Positions 16,533-25,317 of a stretch of 64,000 bases of DNA are shown piece by piece. The stretch comes from Bacteroidales bacterium (lineage in GTDB: Bacteria; Bacteroidota; Bacteroidia; Bacteroidales; UBA932), in NCBI GenBank assembly GCA_017477245.1, contig JAFUWY010000036.1:26495-90494 (forward strand), given 5' to 3'. Position numbers and translations under genes: made by a program. The stretch's first letter is position 1. The number at the start of each line of letters is the position of its first letter. The notes under the pieces are model-generated. The model was not told the DNA's origin, searched no databases, and saw only the letters and a program-made list of their open reading frames with translations.

Positions 16533-16564
16533 CAAAAGTAGTGGTTTTTTGTCAAACCCGCAAG
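16533..16564 (-). promoter_or_regulatory. Promoter of tRNA-Val
   Basis: On the minus strand, CTTG (16561-16564) lies 20 bp before TACTTTTG (16533-16540). This matches the Bacteroidota TTTG-N20-TAnnTTTG pattern. Transcription would start about 12-13 bp before the mature tRNA end. Confidence 0.7.
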
Positions 16565-16578
16565 AGTTTGCCCCAAAT

Positions 16579-19128
16579 TTATTCTCCGACCAGGTCCTTG
16601 GCGGCCAGCACCAGGAACATGTAGTGCGAAGACCCGCCGCCCATCACGTACTCGACCTGCTGCCAGAGGTACGGGAAGGTCAGCAGTTCCGGGAAGTCCG
16701 GGCGGATCAAGGCCGTGCCCGACACCGTGCCGCCGGGGATGTAGGACCAGTCGGCGCGGTTCAGGCCGTAGCCGACCGTGGCCGACTGGGCGCCCACGCC
16801 GCCGGCGAAGGAGGCCTGGTTGGAGCCCGGATGACGGCCCAGGATGAAGTGCAGGGCATCCAGGACCTGATCCGGCTCGAAGATGTCCGGATAGGCCTTC
16901 GCCAGGAAAAAATGGCGGTAGCCGAAGGACTGGATGTCCCAGCCGGCGCCCCAGATGCTCGGGCGATAAGGCACGCCGTAGGGCGTCTCCGCGCTCTGGC
17001 GGTCGAGCTGGGCGCGGTAGCGCACGAGCGCGTCGCGGAACCGCTCGCACTGCTTGACGTATCTGCCCTGCGCTTCCATCTGCTTCTCCACGCGCGCGAT
17101 GTACCATGCGCAGCTGGGCGCGGAGGCCACGACGGCATCCCAGTTCCGCAGGATGAAGTCGAAGTACTGCGCCTCCCCCGTCGTCAGGTACAGTTCGACG
17201 GCCAGCTGCATCCGGCCCATCGGCCGGTCGCGGCCGGAGCGCGCCGCGGCGGCCTGCGCCCGCGCGAAGGTCTCCCGGGCGATCCGCACGCAGTGCGTGG
17301 CCAGGGTGTCATTGTAGCCGCGCAGCACGCGGGCGGAGGCGGCCAGGTTGACCGCGTGGCCGACGCCGTCGCCCGTGTCCGGGAAGATCCAGCGGTCGTC
17401 CTCGTTGCCCAGAACGCCGTCGGACATCGTGGAGGTGTCGCCGAGCAGGGTGTACTGCCGCAGGTTATTGGTGATGATGCCCTTGGCGAAACGACCCAGC
17501 GCCAGGTAGCAGCTGACGTCGTGCAGCATGCCGTGCTCGACCTGCTGCAGGATGTCGTTGCGCCCGTCGGGCTCATGGATCTCGACGGTGCGGCGCTCCT
17601 GGTCGATGGCCGTGGCGTCGATCTCCGGGTGGAAGGCCTCCAGGGCCATCGTGAGGATGTAGCATTCGTTGCCGGTCGTGTGGCGGACATCGTCGTCGCC
17701 GGCGTCGTGCCAGCCGCCGCGGTTGACGCCCGGCACGGGATCGAGGGCCTTGAAACGCGTCCCGTTGTCGGCCGGCTGGACGTAACCGTCGATATGGTTG
17801 CCCGCAGGGGCCATCAGGGCGTCGTCCAGGTGGCAGGTGTCGTGCCAGACGCGGTATTTCTCCATCACCTTCATGTGGCACATCTGCACGGGCAGGAAAT
17901 ACTCGACCACCGGCTGCCAGACGCCCCGGTCATAGACGTCGGGGGCGATCCGGAAGATCGGAGAGACGCTGTCGCCGTAGCGCACCTGGTAGAGCCCCTC
18001 CTCCCGGATCTCGGAGAAATCGGCCTTCAGGTACTCGTAGCGCAGGAAATGTCCCTCCCAGTGCTCGGTCGGGAAACGACGCACCAGGTGCTCGCCGTCG
18101 GCGTCGATGCGCAGCAGCTCCACCGCCGCGCGCGGCGTGTCGCGCGGGTCGCACTCGACGATCGCGACCTTGCGCTGCGCCGGCAGATAGCCCACTTGGG
18201 AGGTCTGCACCACCGGCTTGTAGATCCACCCGGGCACGACGTTGGGCTCGATGTACCATTTGACGGCGCCCTCCGTCACCCCCGCCGGGATGTCCGAGCG
18301 GAGGACGAACCAGCCGTTGTTGTGGTTCATCCGGCCGTCATAGAGTTTCAGCTCCGCGTCCGTCAAGGTCTTGATGGTCAGGCGGCTGTACGGGTCGTCC
18401 GGACGGACGGTGAAGCTCCGGCCCACGGCGTAGGGCTCCGCGATCACGGCATCCGCCGTGAAAGGGCTGTAGCCCTCGCCGATCAGGTGCTTCACGTCCG
18501 TGTCCGGCGCCTTGGCCGGGCGGAAGTCGCCGACGCTCCGGGAGACGTAGCTCTCCTGGGTCAGCAGCGGCGAGTTGGGCTGCTGGGGGAAGATCCCCTG
18601 CTTGTCATCCATGATCCAGGGCTTGCCGAAGAGGTCGCCCGGGAAGAACTCCAGGTTGAATCCGGCCCGGCCGGCCAGGGCCTCCGGCACCGGCCGGTCC
18701 AGGTCCACGGTCACCAGGAACCCTTTGCCCGACGGCTCCAGCGACACCGTGTAGGTCAGCTGGACGTCGGGGTAGATCATCGGGTTGAATCCCGTGAAAT
18801 GCCGGCTGGAGTCGGGGTAGCACAGCGTCGTGACGATGCGGCTGCCCTCCACCTTGCGGTCGAGCTGCTTGGGCACGGGCTGCCACTGGCCGGGGGTAGG
18901 CTCGAAACGGATGTCACCGTTGCTCGCCACGCGCCGGCCGTGCATCAGGATGGAGATGCCGCCTTGGTGCCCCTCGGGATAGAAGTCGTTGAATGCCATG
19001 ACGTCCACGCCTTCGCGGTTGAAATAACCGGAAGCGTTGAGTCGGAAATCCTGGGCTTGGAGCCCGTCCGCACAGAGGAGGACGGCGGCCGCGGCCAGGA
19101 GCGCGGAAAGGAAGGAAGTTCGTTTCAT
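16579..19128 (-). CDS. Secreted glycoside hydrolase, GH9-like
   Basis: The protein has 849 residues with a Sec signal peptide (MKRTSFLSALLAAAAVLLCADGLQAQ). A long N-terminal beta-rich region (to about 295) is followed by an Ig-like module starting near QVGYLPAQRKVAIV (about 312). An (alpha/alpha)6-type domain carries GGWHDAGDDD near 469, the GH9 motif that supplies the catalytic base Asp, and a C-terminal ILGRHPGSNQASFAGG block. GH9 enzymes cut beta-1,4-glucans; this multi-domain Bacteroidota type is not well characterised, and I cannot place the acid Glu with certainty. It is the last gene of a three-gene operon, 1 bp after the epimerase/GH30 gene. Confidence 0.78.
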   Translation of the reverse strand: MKRTSFLSALLAAAAVLLCADGLQAQDFRLNASGYFNREGVDVMAFNDFYPEGHQGGISILMHGRRVASNGDIRFEPTPGQWQPVPKQLDRKVEGSRIVTTLCYPDSSRHFTGFNPMIYPDVQLTYTVSLEPSGKGFLVTVDLDRPVPEALAGRAGFNLEFFPGDLFGKPWIMDDKQGIFPQQPNSPLLTQESYVSRSVGDFRPAKAPDTDVKHLIGEGYSPFTADAVIAEPYAVGRSFTVRPDDPYSRLTIKTLTDAELKLYDGRMNHNNGWFVLRSDIPAGVTEGAVKWYIEPNVVPGWIYKPVVQTSQVGYLPAQRKVAIVECDPRDTPRAAVELLRIDADGEHLVRRFPTEHWEGHFLRYEYLKADFSEIREEGLYQVRYGDSVSPIFRIAPDVYDRGVWQPVVEYFLPVQMCHMKVMEKYRVWHDTCHLDDALMAPAGNHIDGYVQPADNGTRFKALDPVPGVNRGGWHDAGDDDVRHTTGNECYILTMALEAFHPEIDATAIDQERRTVEIHEPDGRNDILQQVEHGMLHDVSCYLALGRFAKGIITNNLRQYTLLGDTSTMSDGVLGNEDDRWIFPDTGDGVGHAVNLAASARVLRGYNDTLATHCVRIARETFARAQAAAARSGRDRPMGRMQLAVELYLTTGEAQYFDFILRNWDAVVASAPSCAWYIARVEKQMEAQGRYVKQCERFRDALVRYRAQLDRQSAETPYGVPYRPSIWGAGWDIQSFGYRHFFLAKAYPDIFEPDQVLDALHFILGRHPGSNQASFAGGVGAQSATVGYGLNRADWSYIPGGTVSGTALIRPDFPELLTFPYLWQQVEYVMGGGSSHYMFLVLAAKDLVGE

Positions 19129-19129
19129 G

Positions 19130-22100
19130 TTACCGGACGAAGATGCTGATGAAACTTTCGGCAGGCAGCTCGAGCGCGACGCGGCCGTCCCGGACGGGCA
19201 GGCACTGCGCCACGGAGTTGGTGCCGGAGTTGGTTACGTGCACGACGGCGCACGTCGCGGACGCCGGGAGCCCGGATACTTCGGCCGGGCAGGAGGCGGC
19301 GTTGTTGACGATGTGTACGGCTCCCTCGCCGCGGGCCGTGTTGACGAAGGCAGCCACATTGAGGTCCTGCTTGTTGCAGGAAGCGGGGATGGCGAAGGCG
19401 TCCGCCGGCGTCAGGGACAGCTGGCGGAGGTTCCAGAAGCGCTGGGTCGGGCGCAGCGGCCCCTCGGAGCCGTAGATGCCGTCGCCCCAGAGCGGCGAGT
19501 AATCGGAGGTCAGCTGCCACTGCAGGATGCTGAGCGGCTGGCAGATGGCACAGATGCGCGTGTAGAGGTTGATCTCGTAGAGGGCGAAGGTGGACTCGTT
19601 GAAGATGGCCGGGTACTGGTGCGCGGCGGCGTCCGTGCTGCCCTCGGCGACGAGGAGCGGCACGCCGATGCGCTGCGCTGCGCCGGCCCAGCGACGCAGC
19701 GTCGCGTCGTCGCAACCCCGCCAGGAGTGGAAGGAGACGGCGCCCACGTAGCGCAGGGCGTCCGGATCCTCCAGCGTGGGGACGATAAAGTCGTAGGTCG
19801 TGGCGTCGGAGTTGTCACCGAGCAGCATGCGGGTCTTCAGGTCGCTGTCCATCAGGTATTTGCCGAACTGCTTGATGAAGTCGCGGTGCTGCTCCGGGGT
19901 GTGGACGACGTCGATCCCGAGGTCGGATTCGTTGAAGGAGAAATAGTCCGCCTCCACGCCGTACTCCTGCTTCAGGAAAAGGAGGTACGAGGCGATCGAG
20001 CGGAAGATCCGCTCCTGCAGGGCGGGCTTGAGCGCCCAGGCCCGCGAGGTGCCGTCCGAGCGGGTGGTGCGCTCGGCCGCCCACTCCGGCGGGAACCACG
20101 CGCTGACGATCACGGGCATGCCTGCCTGTTTGAGGCGGCGGGCCATCTCCGCGCTGCGGCGGACGTGGTCCGTCGGGTTGGCGCCGGGCTGCGCGGCCTG
20201 CTGGGGATCCCATTGCGCCCAGGGGAATTCGACGCGGCCGAAGGCCACGCGCATGTTCTCCAGGCAGTAGTCGATCACGGTCGGGTCCTTGCGGACGTTC
20301 TGGATGCGGAAATTGCCGCCGAACCCGGCGAACTCCCGCCCGGGATGCGCAAGGTCCAGCGCGATGGCCGCCGCCTCGTGGTGGTGCGTGCCGGAGACCT
20401 TCATCTCCGCGGCGAGCGAGGCCTTGGCGCCCTCTTTAAGACGCGGCAACAGGTTGACATAGAGCACCTTGTCTCCGTTCTCCTCACGCACGGCGGTCTT
20501 GACGGTCTTGTTGAAGGTCAGCGAGACGCTGCGGTCCGGCGCCGTGACGGTGACCTTGCGGCCGGTGGCCTTGACGGTCGCGCCGGCATAGTAGCGCGGC
20601 CCGAAGGCCATGCAGAAATAGACGCCGCCCTCGCCGGTCCTGTCGGCCTTGGCCTCCCAGCCGATCCGGACGGTGGACGCGTCCACGTCCTCCACGGTCT
20701 GGGTGATGGTGGCGCCGCTGCGCATCGGGGTAATCGTGGTCTGGACGTCCCCTGTGCGGCTGTAGCGGATGCCGGACTGGCGCTCGCGGCCGCTGGCCTC
20801 GATCCGTCCACCCGGCGTGCCGACGCGCAGGGACGACTCGAAGTCGATCAGTTCGCCCTCGCTGCGCACGCCGGTGATGTTGCTCCAAGCCATCACTTCC
20901 GTGTGGACGGCCGGGTGCTGCAGGCGCGTGCGGAGCTCGAAGCCGACGCGCGCGTTGTGGTAAGGACAGTTCCAGAGGCTGGCCTTGGGCTCGCGGGAGG
21001 GCGAGCCGTCCCGGGCGAGCCCCTTGTACCAGCCGCCGTGGGTCCGGTCGATGAAGTGTGCCTTGATATGCTCCCAGCAGCGCGCCGCGGCGTCGAAGTA
21101 GCGGCGCTCCCCCGTGATCTGCCAGGCATTGATGCACCCGATCACGGTCTCGCATTGCGGCCACCAGGAGCGGGTGCCGCTGTAGCCGGCGGCCGTGCGC
21201 TCATAGCGCATCGCGCCGTCGGCGTCCAGGCCCTCGGCGAGGGCCGTGTCCACCATCTGCACGGCCTGGCGGCGCACCCTTTCGAGCAGCGCCGGCTCCC
21301 CTACCGCCTCCGCGGCTTCGCACATCAGCCAGGAGGTCTCGATGTCGTGGCCGAAGGAATCCACCGGGTCCATGGGCTTCCAGTCGTCGTCGCAGTAGAG
21401 GATCAGGTGGTGCGTCCGCGCGTCGTAGAGCCGGGTCTGGAGGATATCCAAGAGCTCCGTCAGGGCCGCCTTCACCTCCGGGTCGGGCCAGGCGAGGTAG
21501 AGGCCCGTCAGACCTTCGAGCAGGTGGATGTGGGTGTTCATCGTCTTCGTGGCGCCGGCATGGCCGTCGACGCCCTTGATCTCCGCACGCGCGCCGTCGC
21601 GGGCGAGCACCTCGCGGTAGCCGCCGCGCGCCGCGTCATGGGCCCGGTCCTGGACGAAGCGGAAGAGCGCCTGCGCGGCCGCCAGGCTCGAGAGGTCTCC
21701 CGTGGCGCGGAAGTGCTCGGACAGGCCGTAGATGCCGAAGGCGCTGGCGTAGATCTGCTTGGTGCCGTCCTTCATGGTGCCTTCGCAGTCCACGGTCCAG
21801 TAGACGCCGCCGTAGCGCGGGTCGATGAAATGCTCCTTGAACCAGGCCGCGGCCCGGTCGGCCGCCTCCTTGTAGGATGCCAGGCCATACGTGCGGTAGG
21901 CCCGGGAGAAGGTCCAGAGGATGCGGGCGTTCAGGATCGCGCCCTTGTCGGCACCGGGTTGGGGCGTGCCGTCGTTGGCGACCGTGCCGTAGAAACCGCC
22001 GGCGGGGTCGACCGTATGGTCCAGCCAGAAGGGCAGGATGCCCTCTGTCAGGTCCTGCTCCACCTCCTGGGCGAGCGTCCGGGTCTGGGCGAGGGTCTGG

Positions 22101-22165
22101 GCGCTGGCGGCGACGGGCGCAAGCAGCGCCAGCGCGCCCAGCATCAAGGTTGCAATACGTTTCAT
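19130..22165 (-). CDS. Secreted fusion: cellobiose 2-epimerase-like domain + GH30-like glycosidase
   Basis: The protein has 1011 residues from the ATG at 22165, where a Sec signal begins (MKRIATLMLGALALLAPVAASAQ); an ATG at 22186 would overlap the upstream gene. Residues about 25-400 form an AGE/cellobiose-2-epimerase domain with MNTHIHLLEGLTGLY near 208 and FGHDIETSWLMCEAAEA near 271, both family hallmarks with the catalytic His. A beta-sandwich linker follows. From about 610 a GH30-type TIM barrel starts with FAGFGGNFR, with acid/base in YFSFNESD (near 744) and nucleophile in LLVAEGST (near 838). Cellobiose 2-epimerases are normally single-domain and cytoplasmic, so an exported epimerase fused to a glycosidase is unusual. 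A beta-glucan or mannan substrate would fit. Confidence 0.85.
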   Translation of the reverse strand: MKRIATLMLGALALLAPVAASAQTLAQTRTLAQEVEQDLTEGILPFWLDHTVDPAGGFYGTVANDGTPQPGADKGAILNARILWTFSRAYRTYGLASYKEAADRAAAWFKEHFIDPRYGGVYWTVDCEGTMKDGTKQIYASAFGIYGLSEHFRATGDLSSLAAAQALFRFVQDRAHDAARGGYREVLARDGARAEIKGVDGHAGATKTMNTHIHLLEGLTGLYLAWPDPEVKAALTELLDILQTRLYDARTHHLILYCDDDWKPMDPVDSFGHDIETSWLMCEAAEAVGEPALLERVRRQAVQMVDTALAEGLDADGAMRYERTAAGYSGTRSWWPQCETVIGCINAWQITGERRYFDAAARCWEHIKAHFIDRTHGGWYKGLARDGSPSREPKASLWNCPYHNARVGFELRTRLQHPAVHTEVMAWSNITGVRSEGELIDFESSLRVGTPGGRIEASGRERQSGIRYSRTGDVQTTITPMRSGATITQTVEDVDASTVRIGWEAKADRTGEGGVYFCMAFGPRYYAGATVKATGRKVTVTAPDRSVSLTFNKTVKTAVREENGDKVLYVNLLPRLKEGAKASLAAEMKVSGTHHHEAAAIALDLAHPGREFAGFGGNFRIQNVRKDPTVIDYCLENMRVAFGRVEFPWAQWDPQQAAQPGANPTDHVRRSAEMARRLKQAGMPVIVSAWFPPEWAAERTTRSDGTSRAWALKPALQERIFRSIASYLLFLKQEYGVEADYFSFNESDLGIDVVHTPEQHRDFIKQFGKYLMDSDLKTRMLLGDNSDATTYDFIVPTLEDPDALRYVGAVSFHSWRGCDDATLRRWAGAAQRIGVPLLVAEGSTDAAAHQYPAIFNESTFALYEINLYTRICAICQPLSILQWQLTSDYSPLWGDGIYGSEGPLRPTQRFWNLRQLSLTPADAFAIPASCNKQDLNVAAFVNTARGEGAVHIVNNAASCPAEVSGLPASATCAVVHVTNSGTNSVAQCLPVRDGRVALELPAESFISIFVR

Positions 22166-22175
22166 ACGCTCTGTG

Positions 22176-23651
22176 TTACCGTGCATCTTTGGTCCATTGC
22201 ATCACCGCGACGGCGCCGTCGATGTCCGTGATGATGTCGGCCGGCTTGGTGACGCCCTTGGCGTTCCAGATATTCATGTCGGCGAGCGACTCGACCACGG
22301 TGCCGCTCTCGTCGAAGCGGCCGTCGGGGCCCACCAGGCCCGTGGTGTCCAGGCCCCACTGGCGGGCGAGGAATCCATAGGCCGCGTTGCGCTTGTCGAA
22401 GTCATAATTGTGCTGGCCCAGCGGGAAATGGACGCTCTCGATCCGGTCCCCGGCCCCGTAGAACCCGTAGATGCGCTGGACATACGGGACTTCGATTTCG
22501 GGATTCATGGCGGTCCAGTCGCCGCCGTCGGAGACCAGCAGCATCGGGCGCGGGGCGCACATCGCCGCGATCTCGGGGTTGGAGGTACCGCCGCCGCTCA
22601 GGGGCAGCAGGGTGCCGCTCTCGCATTCGCAGCCGCCGGCGAAGTACGAAGACATCATCACCACGGGGATGGAGAGGGTGATGCGGTCGTCGATGGCAGT
22701 GACGAACATGCACTGGCTGCCGCCGCCGGAGCATCCGGTGATGCCCACGCGGCTGGGATCGACCTCCTTGAACTGCAGCGCGTAGTCCAGCAGGCGCTCG
22801 GCGCAAAGAATGTTGTAGGGCTGCGCGAGACCGGTCTTGTGGTAGGCAGGGGCGAACTGGGGGCTGGGGCCGTTGCAGAACATGCTGAAAGACACGGCGA
22901 TGCACCCCATGCTGGCCTGCATCGCGCAGCGGCGCTGCACCACTTCGGAGCCGTGGCCGGCATCGCTGTGGCCGTGCGGGTTGATCACCAGCGGATGCGC
23001 GCCCCGGGAGGTCTTCGCTGGCCAGTAGATGGCGCCGAAGCTATACAGCCCGGGAAGGATCTCGAGCGCGAAGTCCTGCACGAGGTACTTGCCGTGGTTG
23101 CGCTTCCTGGAGAGGAACACCTTGCCGTCGAAATGCGCCGGGACCTTGTCCAGGCCCACGCTGTGGCGGATGTCGGCCTTCAGGACGGCCTTGCGGGCCT
23201 CCCAGGAAGCCTGGTCGTCATACTTGGAGGATAGGTAGTCCAGGAGCGCGCGCCCCTCGTCAGGGTTGCGGCGGGAATGCCGGATCCTGGAGATGCCGTA
23301 GTAGGGGTTGCCGTTGCCGTTGTTCCATTCTGCATTGTAACCCAACGGCCAAAGCAGCGCCTCGAGGGTCTGCTCCAGGTCCCAGGGACGGATCCGGAAA
23401 TCGGCGAAGTCCACCATCAGGTCCTCGGGGACGGCGCCTGCATTGATGCGGACGCCGAACTGCTCCGCCACGTCCGCGAGCACCTCGCGCAGCGGGCGGG
23501 AGAAGGTATTGACATACTTGGAGAGGTCGGGCTGCGCCGGCTGCTGCGGCTGCGGTTGCTGCGAGTGCTGCGAGTGCTGCGGCTGCTGCGCCGCGGCGCT
23601 CCCGGCGAAGAACAATGCGGCGGACAATGCCGCCAGAAGGGTCTTTCTCAT
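22176..23651 (-). CDS. Secreted alpha/beta-hydrolase esterase with N-terminal STN domain
   Basis: The protein has 491 residues with a signal peptide (MRKTLLAALSAALFFAGSAAAQ) and a Gln/His/Pro-rich spacer. An STN-like domain (about 48-110; PLREVLADVAEQFGVRINA) is of the kind normally found at the start of secretins and TonB-linked transducers. The rest is an alpha/beta-hydrolase with nucleophile motif GCSGGGSQ (near 309), an oxyanion-side PHGHSDAGHG and a late His in LGQHNYDF, resembling acetyl-xylan esterase/AXE7-type enzymes. It probably removes acetyl or acyl groups from the polysaccharide cut by the two downstream enzymes. It heads the operon; no convincing promoter is seen upstream. Confidence 0.8.
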   Translation of the reverse strand: MRKTLLAALSAALFFAGSAAAQQPQHSQHSQQPQPQQPAQPDLSKYVNTFSRPLREVLADVAEQFGVRINAGAVPEDLMVDFADFRIRPWDLEQTLEALLWPLGYNAEWNNGNGNPYYGISRIRHSRRNPDEGRALLDYLSSKYDDQASWEARKAVLKADIRHSVGLDKVPAHFDGKVFLSRKRNHGKYLVQDFALEILPGLYSFGAIYWPAKTSRGAHPLVINPHGHSDAGHGSEVVQRRCAMQASMGCIAVSFSMFCNGPSPQFAPAYHKTGLAQPYNILCAERLLDYALQFKEVDPSRVGITGCSGGGSQCMFVTAIDDRITLSIPVVMMSSYFAGGCECESGTLLPLSGGGTSNPEIAAMCAPRPMLLVSDGGDWTAMNPEIEVPYVQRIYGFYGAGDRIESVHFPLGQHNYDFDKRNAAYGFLARQWGLDTTGLVGPDGRFDESGTVVESLADMNIWNAKGVTKPADIITDIDGAVAVMQWTKDAR

Positions 23652-23798
23652 ATGAATTACTTAACGGTTATTCCCTGTTCGTGTCCGTGTGTGGTCATGC
23701 TGCACGGAAGTAGGATTGATTTCCAGGTTCAAGATAATCATTTTTCGCCAAAATCACACACATTTGCCCCCGATTCCGTCCAGCCCGCCACCGGAAGA

Positions 23799-23960
23799 CC
23801 GTCCGCCGTCGAGAGATTGTCCGCCATCCGAAGACCGTCCGCCGCCCGAGAAATCGTCCGCCATCCGAAGACCGTCCGCCACCCGAGAAATCGTCCGCCC
23901 CACCAAAAGACCGTCCGCCACGAGAAGCCCGCCCGCCGTCCGGAAAATCGTCCCCCCAAG
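23799..23960. repeat. 18-20 bp tandem repeats (GTCCGCC core)
   Basis: GTCCGCC recurs at 23801, 23819, 23837, 23856, 23874, 23893 and 23913, separated by alternating GAAGACC and GAGAAATC segments. The period drifts between 18 and 20 bp. The repeat decays toward 23960. Confidence 0.8.
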
Positions 23961-23995
23961 AAAATCTCCCTTCGTCGGGAGACCGTCCGCAGCAG

Positions 23996-24120
23996 TGGGA
24001 AACAAAGACATGGTCCAGGCGGCCTCTGCGGCAGCCACATGTTTCCCACGGGCCGAAATTGGGCCCATGGGAAACAACGATGCCCAATAGGGATCTTCTG
24101 CGGGGTGCGATCGTTTCCCA
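23996..24120. repeat. Four TGGGAAAC motifs in alternating orientation
   Basis: TGGGAAAC lies forward at 23996-24003 and 24068-24075 and reverse (GTTTCCCA) at 24041-24048 and 24113-24120. The two inverted pairs have identical spacing (38 nt between arms), and the pair itself is repeated with a 72-bp period. The segments between differ. Confidence 0.75.
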
Positions 24121-24180
24121 CCTCAACCACAACGTCCCCGACAAAAAGGAAAAGCCCTCGCCAGGGGCAAAAAATACCCA

Positions 24181-24815
24181 CAGCGCCCCTGGCAGCAGGA
24201 AAAAGCAGTTGCCAAGGGCGGAGAAAGGCCTCAGCGCCCCTGACGGCAGGAAAAAACAGTTACCGAGGGCGGAAAAGGCCCTCAGCGCCCCTAGCAGCGA
24301 GAAAAAGCAGTTGCCGAGGGCGAAGAAGGTCCTCAGCGCCCCTGGCAGCAGAAAAAAAACAGTTACCGAGGGCGGAGAAGGGCCCCAGTGCCCCTGGCGG
24401 CAGGAAAAAGCAGTTGCCGAGGGCGAAGAAGGCCATCAGCGCCCCTAGCAGCGGGAAAAAGCTGTTGCCGAGGGCGGAAAAGGCCCTCAGCGCCCCTGGC
24501 GGCAGGAAAAAGCAGTTGCCGAGGGCAGAGAAGGCCCTCTGCGCCCCTGGCAGCAGAAATAAACAGTTGCCAAGGGCAGAGAAGGCCCTCAGCGCCCCTG
24601 GCAGCGGGAAAAAGCAGTTGCCGAGGGCGAAGAAGGCCATCAGCGCCCCTGGCAGCAGAAATAAACAGTTGCCGAGGGCGGAAAAGGCCCTCAGCGCCCC
24701 TGGCAGCGAGAAAAAGCTGTTGCCGAGGGCGGAAAAGGCCCTCAGCGCCCCTGACGGCAGGAAAAAGCAGTTGCCAAGGGCGGAGAAAGGCCTCAGCGCC
24801 CCTGGCGGCAGGGAT
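24181..24815. repeat. Thirteen 51-bp tandem units, locus 2
   Basis: CAGCGCCCCT or a close variant starts at 24181, 24232, 24283, 24334, 24386, 24437, 24488, 24539, 24590, 24641, 24692, 24743 and 24794. The period is 51 bp with one 52-bp step. Units alternate in detail (GGCAGCAG, GACGGCAG, AGCAGCGA), suggesting amplification of multi-unit blocks. The same unit occurs three times at 15821-15970. Confidence 0.93.
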
Positions 24816-24962
24816 AACAGTTCGAGCGGAGCGAGGCGTCGTCAGGCGCGTGCCGAAAAGAAGGAAGGAAGGAAAAGGAGAAGGAAAGGGAGGGAGGAGC
24901 GATGCGACGACCGGAAGGCATCCGGCGCGAAGGCATCCCGGGGCCGGAGGCCGCAGGCCGGC

Positions 24963-25078
24963 AGAAGGGGGACGACGGCAGAAGGGGGACGACGGCAGAA
25001 AGGGGACGACGGCAGCAAGGGGACGACGGCAGAAGGGGGACGACGGCAGAAGGGGGACGACGGCAGAAGGGGGACGGC
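24963..25078. repeat. 17-bp tandem repeat, nearly seven copies
   Basis: AGAAGGGGGACGACGGC starts at 24963, 24980, 24997, 25014, 25031, 25048 and 25065, with two base variants and a truncated last unit. The period is not divisible by three, so it is not a coding repeat. Confidence 0.9.
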
Positions 25079-25101
25079 AAAGCCGTGCGGGGGAATCGCG
25101 A

Positions 25102-25125
25102 AACGCCAGCAAAAATGCTGGCGTT
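25102..25125 (-). terminator. Hairpin downstream of tRNA-Ser(CGA)
   Basis: A perfect 9-bp stem (AACGCCAGC with GCTGGCGTT) has a 6-nt loop just past the tRNA 3' end on the minus strand. It is followed by only three T. Confidence 0.65.
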
Positions 25126-25129
25126 GATG

Positions 25130-25214
25130 CGGTGAGTGAGGGATTCGAACCCCCGGTACGTTGCCGTACACCTGTTTTCGAGGCAGGCTCCTTCAACCAC
25201 TCGGACAACTCACC
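25130..25214 (-). tRNA. tRNA-Ser (anticodon CGA)
   Basis: On the minus strand it has acceptor GGTGAGT/ACTCACC, anticodon loop CTCGAAA (anticodon CGA, codon UCG) and a long type II variable arm (TGTACGGCAACGTACC). The T loop is TTCGAAT and the discriminator is G73. The stem pair 31-39 is C-A. CCA is not encoded. Confidence 0.92.
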
Positions 25215-25228
25215 ATCGAATCGGACTA

Positions 25229-25236
25229 CAAAGGTA
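25229..25236 (-). promoter_or_regulatory. -7 box of tRNA-Ser(CGA)
   Basis: TACCTTTG on the minus strand lies 14 bp before the tRNA 5' end. No TTTG is found at the usual distance. Confidence 0.5.
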
Positions 25237-25275
25237 GGAAAAAATCTCATTCTTCCATAATTTCGGCAAAAAACG

Positions 25276-25283
25276 TATATTTG
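25276..25283 (+). promoter_or_regulatory. -7 box for the STAS/alarmone operon
   Basis: TATATTTG matches TAnnTTTG and leaves a leader of about 30 nt before the STAS gene. The -33 region has no clear TTTG. Confidence 0.55.
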
Positions 25284-25317
25284 TAAGTTAAGACGATAAA
25301 CAACCATACCCGAAAAC

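Larger units (their letters stand above)
23652..25129. other. Gene-free, repeat-filled stretch beside tRNA-Ser(CGA)
   Basis: About 1.5 kb has no supportable gene. It holds, in order, 18-19 bp repeats, four alternating TGGGAAAC motifs, thirteen 51-bp units and seven 17-bp units. It then runs into the tRNA terminator. Long open frames on both strands exist only because the 51-bp unit is divisible by three and lacks stops; their products are simple repeats (SAPLAAGKSSCRGRRR type). Confidence 0.8.

Noticed and set aside
24181-24815. CRISPR array
   Set aside because: The 51-bp units are contiguous with no unique spacers, and no cas gene is in the window.
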